Shown here: one piece after another, positions 49,231 through 55,466 of the stretch
Numbering within the stretch: position 1 is the first letter of the stretch
How the letters are laid out: each line of letters starts with the position of its first letter
NCBI GenBank assembly: GCA_910579935.1
Contig: CAJTVQ010000027.1
Coordinates: forward strand, 1 to 55,466
Direction of reading: 5' to 3'
DNA length: 55,466 nucleotides
Origin: an uncultured Lachnospiraceae bacterium
GTDB taxonomy: Bacteria > Bacillota > Clostridia > Lachnospirales > Lachnospiraceae
The notes under the pieces: model-generated
What the model was told of the DNA's origin: nothing
Databases searched by the model: none
What the model saw: only the letters and a program-made list of their open reading frames with translations
Made by a program: the position numbers and the translations under genes

Positions 49231-50036
49231 CAGAAATAGGGATTAACCATAATGGAGATTTAAAACTGGCCAAAAAGCTAATTGACACTGCAGTGATAGC
49301 AGGCTGTGATGCGGTGAAATTCCAGAAACGTACCATAGAAAAGGTGTATACAAAAGAATATCTGGATGGGCCAAGAAAGAGTCCATGGGGAGAAACACAA
49401 CGGGCCCAAAAGGAAGGACTGGAATTTGGGAAAAAGGAATATGATGAGATTGATGCGTATTGCCGTGAAAAAGGCATTGAATGGTATGCGTCTGCGTGGG
49501 ATATTGATTCACAGAAATTTCTGCAGCAATATGATTGTAAGTACAATAAAGTGGCTTCAGCTATGCTGACAAATGATAAACTGTTAGAAGGAATTGCACA
49601 GGAACATAAGTATACCTTCATTGCAACAGGGATGAGCACACTGGAAGAAATTGAACATGCAGTGGAAATTTTTGAGAGACATAATTGTTCTTATGAATTG
49701 ATGCATTGTAACAGCACTTATCCGATGCCTTCCGAAGATGCAAATCTGAAGTTAATCGGAGTGCTCAAGGATATATTTAAATGCAAAGTGGGGTACAGCG
49801 GCCATGAAGCCGGGACACTGGTCAGTACCTGTGCAGTAGTGGCGGGAGCTTCTTCGATTGAGCGGCATATTACTATGGACAGAACCATGTATGGGTCTGA
49901 TCAAAAGGCTTCCATAGAACCGTATGAATTGTGCCGGTTAGTAAAGGATATCAGGGAAACGGAAAAAATCATGGGGACTGGAGAGAAGATACTTACACCG
50001 GCAGAAGAAGAAGTAAAGAAAAAACTTAGAGGATGA
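49212..50036 (+). CDS. Short NeuB-family ulosonic acid synthase
   Basis: 274 residues from ATG 49212, GGAGGAG at 49194-49200. The TIM-barrel blocks of NeuB are clear: FIIAEIGINHNGDLKLAKKLIDTAVIAGCDAVKFQKRT, YDEIDAYCREKGIEWYASAWDIDSQKFL, KVASAMLTNDKLLEGIA, TFIATGMSTLEEIEHAV, HCNSTYPMP, VGYSGHEAGTLVSTCAVVAGASSIERHITMDRTMYGSDQKASIEP. It ends where the barrel ends: the C-terminal SAF (antifreeze-like) domain of typical sialic acid synthases (about 340-350 residues) is missing. It should condense phosphoenolpyruvate with a sugar; which one is open. Confidence 0.85.
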   Translation: MHTFIIAEIGINHNGDLKLAKKLIDTAVIAGCDAVKFQKRTIEKVYTKEYLDGPRKSPWGETQRAQKEGLEFGKKEYDEIDAYCREKGIEWYASAWDIDSQKFLQQYDCKYNKVASAMLTNDKLLEGIAQEHKYTFIATGMSTLEEIEHAVEIFERHNCSYELMHCNSTYPMPSEDANLKLIGVLKDIFKCKVGYSGHEAGTLVSTCAVVAGASSIERHITMDRTMYGSDQKASIEPYELCRLVKDIRETEKIMGTGEKILTPAEEEVKKKLRG

Positions 50037-50040
50037 AAAT

Positions 50041-51102
50041 ATGATTGAACTCATAGTATTTGATATTGACGGTGTTATTACAGATGGGTCTGTCATTATT
50101 GACTCTAATGGAAATGAGCAGAAACAGATAAATTTGAAAGATATCGATGCCATTTTTGAATTATACCGCAGAGGGTATAAACTTGCAGCTATTACAGGCG
50201 AAGATACGGAGATTGTAAATTATTTTGAAAAAAGGTTTCCATGGGAGCATTTCTATCGCGGAAATAAAACAAAAAAGGAAACAATGAAACAGATTGAGCA
50301 GGGAACGGGTATAAATAGGAGAAGTATTTGCTATATAGGGGATGGCAAGTATGATGTGGAACCGCTTACTTACGCGGGTTTAGGAATCTGTCCTGCCAAT
50401 GCTATTGATAAGGCCAAAAATGCTGCAGATATTATTCTACAGAATGACGGTGGAAAAGGATGTTTATGGGAATTAATCTCTATTTTAGAAAAGTATGATG
50501 ATGAGGAGAATACGCACAATTATTTTTATCAGAGATTAGAAGAACACACAAATATATTTAAGCGATTAGCTTCGGATCAGGAGCTGATTCATACGGTTAT
50601 GGAAGTAAGTGATAGGCTTATTGATATTTTTAGGCAGAGGGGTGCGCTTTATTTATTTGGAAACGGAGGAAGCGCTGCGGATGCGCAGCATATTGCAACA
50701 GAATTTGTCAGCCGTTTTTATAAGGAACGTCCAGGTCTTAACGCAGAGGCACTATCAGTCAATACATCCACATTGACAGCAGTCGGTAATGATTATGGTT
50801 ATGAAAGAGTGTTTGTCAGGCAGTTGGAAGCTAAAGCACATAAAGGTGATATGGTAATAGGAATCACAACCAGCGGTACATCAAAGAATGTGCTGGAGGC
50901 ACTACGGTATGCGGGAAAGAATGGTATTGTTTCAGTATTGCTTATGGGAGGACATGAAAATCCGGAACTTGGGGATACGGCAGAGTATATTATTAAAATT
51001 CCGTCATTGATTACGCCAAGAATTCAGGAAGCACACATTTTTATTGGACATGTAATTGCAGAATATGTAGAGCATAGCATATTTGCAGAGAATAGGTATT
51101 GA
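50041..51102 (+). CDS. KdsC-type HAD phosphatase fused to GmhA-type SIS isomerase
   Basis: 353 residues. Residues 1-165 are a KdsC-like HAD domain: catalytic Asp8 and Asp10 in VFDIDGVITDG, ITGEDTEIV, and IGDGKYDVEPL (about 99-109). Residues about 175-353 are GmhA-like: LYLFGNGGSAADAQHIATEFVSRF (near 204-227), SVNTSTLTAVGNDYGYERVFVRQLEA, and GITTSGTSKNVLEAL. GmhA converts sedoheptulose 7-phosphate to a heptose 7-phosphate, and KdsC removes phosphate from an ulosonic acid phosphate. Fused and next to neuB, it suggests a route from a heptose phosphate to an ulosonic acid. It could also provide the missing phosphatase for the Kdo genes. Confidence 0.88.
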   Translation: MIELIVFDIDGVITDGSVIIDSNGNEQKQINLKDIDAIFELYRRGYKLAAITGEDTEIVNYFEKRFPWEHFYRGNKTKKETMKQIEQGTGINRRSICYIGDGKYDVEPLTYAGLGICPANAIDKAKNAADIILQNDGGKGCLWELISILEKYDDEENTHNYFYQRLEEHTNIFKRLASDQELIHTVMEVSDRLIDIFRQRGALYLFGNGGSAADAQHIATEFVSRFYKERPGLNAEALSVNTSTLTAVGNDYGYERVFVRQLEAKAHKGDMVIGITTSGTSKNVLEALRYAGKNGIVSVLLMGGHENPELGDTAEYIIKIPSLITPRIQEAHIFIGHVIAEYVEHSIFAENRY

Positions 51103-51138
51103 GTAATTGAACCATTGTGGAATGAGGTTAGCTTTAGT

Positions 51139-52890
51139 ATGATAAAATTATCGGATTACGTAATTCAGTTTTTAGAGAGCAAGGGCATTAAGCATATGTT
51201 TATGCTTCCGGGAGGAGGTGCTATGCACCTGGTTGATTCTTTGGGAAGTTCGGATATTGATTATATTTGTTTTCAACATGAGCAGGGAGCTTCTATTGCG
51301 GCAGAAGCATATGCACAGCATACGAATGAACCGGGGTGTTTGTTAGTTACTTCCGGACCGGGGGCGACAAATGCCATTACAGGCGTTACTGCAGGCTGGA
51401 TTGATTCTACGCCTATGTTTGTTATATCAGGTCAGTCAAAAAGAGCAGATTTGGTGGGAAACAGGCAGGTGCGGCAGATTGGCTCTCAGGAAGTACAAAT
51501 TATTGATATGGTAAAGCCGATTACCAAATATGCAGTACAGGTTATGGAGCCAAAAGAAATCAGGTATCATTTGGAAAAGGCATGGTATGAGTGTACGTCA
51601 GGACGTTTTGGGCCTGTATGGCTTTCTATTCCGTTGGATGTTCAGGGTGCCCTAATTGATGAGACAAATCTGAAACAGTTTATCGTTCAGGAGGATGAAA
51701 AACAGGATATTTCAGAAAATGTTTTGAAAGTTATCCGTTTACTGACAGAGGCAAAGGCGCCGCTGTTTGTAGCTGGGAATGGTATTAAGCTTTCAAAGGC
51801 GGCAGAAGCCTTTATCCAGCTTATAGATGAGATGAAAGTGCCGGTACTTACCACATGGAAGACAATTGATATGTTTGCTGAAGATAATCCGTTTTATGTA
51901 GGACACCCTGGAATCATGGGGGACCGGGGAGCGAATAAAATTCTTCAGGAAGCAGATTTGCTGATTTCTGTGGGAAGCAGATTGGATACAAGTATTACAG
52001 CATTTAATGATATATCTTTTGGAAAGAATGCAAAAAAGGTAATTATAGATATTGACGTGCATGAAATAAACCGAATGGAAATGCCTAAGGAAGTGACAAT
52101 TGTTTCGGATGCGGGGGAGTTCATTTCCTGCCTGCATAAGGTGATCGAGAAAGAAAAAATAATTTTGCCGGATTGGAATTCATGGCTTGTACATTGTAAA
52201 GAACTGAGGGCAAATTATCCAACTGTTACTGATGAACACAAATACACGGGAAACTATGTGAGTGCCTATTATTTTATTGATGAACTTTGTAAATGGCTGC
52301 GTTCAGATGACGTAATTGTGCCAGAAAGTTCAGGAGGTGCAGGAGAAATTACTTATCAGGCATTTAAAGTGAAAAAAGGACAGAAAATGAAGAATGCGGC
52401 AGGATTGGGGTCCATGGGGTTCGGACTTCCTTACTCTATTGGTTCATGTATTGCAAATGATAAGAGAAGGACTATATTAATTAACGGAGATGGCGCGTTT
52501 CAATTAAATATTCAGGAGCTGGAAACTTTGCATCGGTTAGGATTACCGGTAAAGATATTTATTTGGTGTAATGGTGGATATGCAAGTATCAGGGGGATGC
52601 AGAGAGGTAATTTCGAAGGCCGGTATGTGGCATGTGGCGAGGAGAGCGGATTCTCAATTCCAGATATAGGTGCAATAGCAAGAGCATATGGATTTAAAAC
52701 CTATACCATGAACAATAATGAAGAAATGCTTCAGATGCTTCCGCGGATTATGGAAAATGATGAGCCGTTGCTTTGTGAAATCACCGTTTCACCAGAGGAA
52801 ACTGTTTGGCCAAGGGTAAAAGCAATGGTACAGCCGGATGGAGGGATGAAGTCAGGAGAATTGGAAAATATGTGGCCGTATGAGGAATGA
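51139..52890 (+). CDS. Thiamine-diphosphate enzyme, acetolactate synthase-like
   Basis: 583 residues from ATG 51139 (GAGG 12 bases before); a TTG at 51115 adds nothing convincing. TPP-activating Glu48 is in CFQHEQGASIAAEAYA; GPGATNAITGVTAGWIDSTPMFVISGQ follows; the cofactor motif is INGDGAFQLNIQELETLHRLGLPVKIFIWCNGG, with GDG and the paired Asn. Full length and three domains as in IlvB. No small regulatory subunit is next to it, and it sits with neuB and kdsC-gmhA, so a role in sugar branching (as YerE, which adds an acetyl unit) is more likely than valine synthesis. Confidence 0.85.
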   Translation: MIKLSDYVIQFLESKGIKHMFMLPGGGAMHLVDSLGSSDIDYICFQHEQGASIAAEAYAQHTNEPGCLLVTSGPGATNAITGVTAGWIDSTPMFVISGQSKRADLVGNRQVRQIGSQEVQIIDMVKPITKYAVQVMEPKEIRYHLEKAWYECTSGRFGPVWLSIPLDVQGALIDETNLKQFIVQEDEKQDISENVLKVIRLLTEAKAPLFVAGNGIKLSKAAEAFIQLIDEMKVPVLTTWKTIDMFAEDNPFYVGHPGIMGDRGANKILQEADLLISVGSRLDTSITAFNDISFGKNAKKVIIDIDVHEINRMEMPKEVTIVSDAGEFISCLHKVIEKEKIILPDWNSWLVHCKELRANYPTVTDEHKYTGNYVSAYYFIDELCKWLRSDDVIVPESSGGAGEITYQAFKVKKGQKMKNAAGLGSMGFGLPYSIGSCIANDKRRTILINGDGAFQLNIQELETLHRLGLPVKIFIWCNGGYASIRGMQRGNFEGRYVACGEESGFSIPDIGAIARAYGFKTYTMNNNEEMLQMLPRIMENDEPLLCEITVSPEETVWPRVKAMVQPDGGMKSGELENMWPYEE

Positions 52891-52895
52891 AAAGT

Positions 52896-52935
52896 GGAGG
52901 GTTCGCTAATGCAGATAAAAGCGTCCCTCCTTTTT
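52896..52935 (+). terminator. Terminator between converging operons
   Basis: GGAGGG (52896-52901) pairs with CCCTCC (52925-52930), extended inside by CGCT with AGCG, and TTTTT follows. It ends the forward operon before the converging radical SAM genes. Confidence 0.82.
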
Positions 52936-52982
52936 AATAAAGATCTTTGTATATTCTTTTCTTTCGAAATTCTAAAGCTTTT

Positions 52983-54155
52983 TCATTTACAATTTTTAGA
53001 ATCCAATTGTACAGCAGCGTCAACAAAGTGATGATTAAGACGTTCAAATCCATTGCATTGCTGGCATTGCAACAGGAACCCTCTTGGTACAAAACCTAAT
53101 TCAAACTGTAATAAATGCATTTTATCTGCCGTGGATGAATTGGAAAGTTCCAAATACGCATCAGAATCATCAGAAAGAAGTTCTGCACGCATAACGCCGT
53201 ATTGATGCTGACAATAATATAATTTATCTAAATATAGTCCCCGGTTCCGGAAAAAACATTTTTGGAATTTTTCCGTATATACTTCAGAAGACTCCGAAAA
53301 TGAATCTTTTTCAGTATTATTGAAATCAAACCATACTGCCTTATTGCCTATACGGTAAACAACTTCGTTCATTTCCAGATACTGTAATAAAGCTGGAATA
53401 TCTACCTTAATTGGAAATGCGGGGGAACTTGTATAATCGCTTATCGTAAAAAAAACGTTGTATGCCTTTGCTGTCTGACATAATTCTTTGGATGGCAATA
53501 TCGTTCCGTTTGTTGCAATCGCAAGTTCGCCGATTTTGTGCCGATACTTATTTCCGATTTCGGAAATAAGTTCCGGCAGTTCTGAATAGAGCAGCGGCTC
53601 GCCGCCGATTAAATGTATTTCCTGAACATAATCCGTAACTTCAAAAAGTTTCTTTAATCCGTCCAATACTTTTTCTAAGGGATATTCATGCCGGGATGTA
53701 TAATATGGAATGAGTAAGGAACAATCCCGACAGCGCAATGTACATCGATCCGTAATATTTACATTAATATGGTGCAGATAAAGCTGCTGATGCCGATTCA
53801 TCATATATACAGATAAAAATGTATTGGAAAAAAAGTAGTCGAGATTTTCTTTTTTTCCGAGAGACTGCAGATATTGTTCGATTCCGTCAGGATAGTCCAA
53901 AGAAGCTAAAATAATTTTTGTGCTATCAGTCCATGTAATTGCATCTGGATCAAGGACGGAAAAGCCGCAAAACAGTTTCTTCTGTTTATCAGGATTAGTG
54001 TCAATGAACCCTTGAATGGGAAATGATTTTTCTTTAAGATGATGAAATACATATTCCCCCATAATACCGGCTCCCCATATGTAAAATTGATTTTGGGGAT
54101 TAGAGAGTATTTTGACAGTATCGTTATAAAATATATTGAATGTATTTGTTATCAT
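52983..54155 (-). CDS. Radical SAM protein with N-terminal Rossmann domain, copy 1
   Basis: 390 residues. The N-terminal 110 residues are a Rossmann-like unit (FYIWGAGIMGEYVFHHL, IQGFIDTNPDKQKKLF). The radical SAM cluster motif CTLRCRDC places Cys138, Cys142 and Cys145. IHLIGGEPLLYSELPELI is the GGE motif and IATNGTILP follows. A C-terminal CQQCNGF pair and CFFRNRG suggest extra metal ligands of the SPASM or twitch kind, though not complete. It lies six bases downstream of its paralogue on the same strand. Substrate unknown; a glycan or peptide modification is possible. Confidence 0.83.
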   Translation of the reverse strand: MITNTFNIFYNDTVKILSNPQNQFYIWGAGIMGEYVFHHLKEKSFPIQGFIDTNPDKQKKLFCGFSVLDPDAITWTDSTKIILASLDYPDGIEQYLQSLGKKENLDYFFSNTFLSVYMMNRHQQLYLHHINVNITDRCTLRCRDCSLLIPYYTSRHEYPLEKVLDGLKKLFEVTDYVQEIHLIGGEPLLYSELPELISEIGNKYRHKIGELAIATNGTILPSKELCQTAKAYNVFFTISDYTSSPAFPIKVDIPALLQYLEMNEVVYRIGNKAVWFDFNNTEKDSFSESSEVYTEKFQKCFFRNRGLYLDKLYYCQHQYGVMRAELLSDDSDAYLELSNSSTADKMHLLQFELGFVPRGFLLQCQQCNGFERLNHHFVDAAVQLDSKNCK

Positions 54156-54161
54156 ATGATA

Positions 54162-55325
54162 TTACTCCATTTGCTTTGCGGCGGGAACAATCCGCTCGTA
54201 AATCGGCTTTTCACTGTGGCAGTTTATACAATAAGGAATATATCCGCGTTCTGTTATTTTAATAGAGAACTCAAGCAGCTTTTCTTTGGTATTAATTGTA
54301 TCGGCACATAAAGAAATCGCATTTCCTGAATTTTTCTCTGTTAAGCCAAAGGCTTCTGCAACGGAGGATCTGCTACAAATATATGCTTTTTGGCCATGGA
54401 TTGATAATGTTTGACCTGCGCATGGACAAATATCAAAGGTTGCAGTCAAAGCATCGCTGGAAGGGACAGTTCCATCATTGCAATCTCCGCAATAATCATT
54501 CCATTCAGTCATGGGACGTAACAGATAGGTAATACAATGCTGTTTCAAAACAGCTTCTATTTCATCCACTTTTTGTGTGACAGATTTCGCAGACGATTTG
54601 CGGTAATCACTGATTTCAACGCGGACATTCCAGCGTTTGAGTGCATCTAATAAATCTTCTTTTGGAAGAATTGTTCCATTGGTAACGATTACAATCGTAT
54701 CAATATTCGTCCGGTAATGGGTTCCAAGATATTCAAGAACTTCTGATAATTGCGGATGTAACAACGGTTCTCCGCCGACCACATGAAATTCTTCACAATA
54801 ATCTATGTAACGAAAGGTATTATCAATGCTTTCAATAATATCATGAATGGCCAAATGTCTTTTATTTTTTATGAATGGAATTTGCTGAATACAATCTCTG
54901 CAGTTTAATGTGCAGGCAGTAGTAATTGTCAAGTCAATTTGTGATAACCAAAAAATATGATTTTTATAAAAGGAGATGATTCTTCTTGCTACGTCATAAA
55001 AAATAAAATGCTGATTTTTTATCAAGGAATCTTGTAGCAGCAGGTTTTCCACTTCATCCCGGAATTTGGCAGTTCGTACCGTTACTATAATTTTATCTTT
55101 TACAGTTAATTTTAAATCGGAATCTCCCCATTTATAGACTGGTAGTCCGAGTTTTTGTTTTTCTGTTGGAGTGCTTTCTATGAATCCGGCTATTTTTATA
55201 TGGTGGTTCATTTGCTGATAAAAGTCTTCGCCTGTTTTGCCGGTACCATATAAATAGAAGCGATTGGTTTCATCACAAAAGATATTTTTAAGATAATCCA
55301 GATTGTTTATATTATTCCGTTTCAT
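54162..55325 (-). CDS. Radical SAM protein with N-terminal Rossmann domain, copy 2
   Basis: 387 residues, first gene of the minus-strand pair, with GGAGG (rc of 55337-55341) upstream. It has the same layout as copy 1, to the residue: Rossmann start FYLYGTGKTGEDFY, cluster motif CTLNCRDC at Cys138, Cys142, Cys145, HVVGGEPLLHPQLSEVL, and IVTNGTILPKEDLLDAL. The C-terminal half has more cysteines (YCGDCNDG, ICPCAGQ, YICSRSSV, YCINCHSE), likely binding one or more auxiliary clusters. The two copies differ mainly in this half, so they may act on different substrates. Confidence 0.84.
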   Translation of the reverse strand: MKRNNINNLDYLKNIFCDETNRFYLYGTGKTGEDFYQQMNHHIKIAGFIESTPTEKQKLGLPVYKWGDSDLKLTVKDKIIVTVRTAKFRDEVENLLLQDSLIKNQHFIFYDVARRIISFYKNHIFWLSQIDLTITTACTLNCRDCIQQIPFIKNKRHLAIHDIIESIDNTFRYIDYCEEFHVVGGEPLLHPQLSEVLEYLGTHYRTNIDTIVIVTNGTILPKEDLLDALKRWNVRVEISDYRKSSAKSVTQKVDEIEAVLKQHCITYLLRPMTEWNDYCGDCNDGTVPSSDALTATFDICPCAGQTLSIHGQKAYICSRSSVAEAFGLTEKNSGNAISLCADTINTKEKLLEFSIKITERGYIPYCINCHSEKPIYERIVPAAKQME

Positions 55326-55361
55326 ATTATTATGAACCTCCGAAACTATTATAATATAATT

Positions 55362-55390
55362 ATAATACTACAAAAGGAATTGAATAGCAA
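55362..55390 (-). promoter_or_regulatory. Probable sigma-A promoter of the radical SAM pair
   Basis: On the minus strand TTGCTA (rc of 55385-55390), 17 bases, TATTAT (rc of 55362-55367); an overlapping TATAAT also occurs. It lies about 40 bases before the start at 55325. It is not of the sigma-28 type, unlike the forward operons. Confidence 0.5.
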
Positions 55391-55466
55391 TACTTTGCAT
55401 TTAACTCGGGCGGGATAAAAAACTTTTTGCTCTTGAGTTATTAATAAATATAGATTTATGACGATA

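Noticed and set aside
55401..55440. Possible hairpin AACTCGGG...TTGAGTT near the right edge
   Set aside because: The stem needs two G-T pairs, has a long loop and no T tract; it may belong to a gene outside the window.
1..55466. CRISPR arrays, tRNA or rRNA genes, transposases
   Set aside because: No regularly spaced repeats, no cloverleaf or rRNA-like sequence and no transposase-like protein were seen.

Overview
The window reads as a chromosomal segment of a motile, low-to-moderate GC Gram-positive bacterium, most likely a clostridial Lachnospiraceae. The basis is the gene order flgM-flgN-flgK-flgK-flgL-fliW-csrA-flaG-fliD-fliS-(fliT)-hag, strong AGGAGG ribosome sites, sigma-28 promoters of the TAAA-N15-GCCGATAT type, and the CotH/VTC/DUF4956 trio common in Clostridia. 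This placement is from gene content only; no rRNA or housekeeping marker is present.

Layout. 1-4,400: end of an unknown gene, a small Xre regulator, and a CotH-VTC-DUF4956 operon. 4,418-4,714: remnant of a degV gene. 4,787-15,673: late flagellar genes in three units (flgM to csrA; flaG to fliT; hag), each opened by a sigma-28 promoter. 15,709-26,138: a first surface/flagellin-modification block with two paralogous DUF3880-type glycosyltransferases, a GT8-FkbM fusion, a LicD protein, a CDP-glycerol-transferase-like protein with a propeller-like tail, and a nucleotidyltransferase-aminotransferase fusion. 26,363-37,926: an unusual set of three stand-alone carrier proteins, three AMP-forming ligases, a LysA-type decarboxylase, five GNAT proteins and an SDR, packed as one operon. 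37,958-42,680: further transferases. 42,707-45,261: kdsB-kdsA-kdsD (Kdo route). 45,507-47,186: a stand-alone AAA-ATPase/PD-(D/E)XK gene. 47,475-52,890: a Rossmann protein, a possible transferase, a short NeuB, a KdsC-GmhA fusion and a thiamine-diphosphate enzyme. 52,983-55,325: two paralogous radical SAM genes on the minus strand.

How it may work together. The position directly behind hag suggests the 37 kb downstream builds a complex flagellin (or other surface) glycan: one or two ulosonic acids (Kdo plus a NeuB product), phosphodiester-linked groups (LicD, CDP-glycerol-type transferases, cytidylyltransferase-like fusion), and amide- or ester-linked acyl/aminoacyl groups made by the ligase/carrier/GNAT system. 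This is inference from context; no substrate is proven by sequence.

The most striking non-coding signal is a recurring small hairpin with A-N-G-G-A in its loop, the known shape of a CsrA site. It encloses or overlaps the ribosome sites of flgM, flaG and hag, occurs a second time in the hag leader, and occurs twice in each of two intergenic segments (26,184-26,287 and 47,312-47,452) that start at sigma-28-like promoters and end in intrinsic terminators. These two look like flagellum-timed small RNAs or leaders that bind CsrA, which with its antagonist FliW is encoded in the same window.
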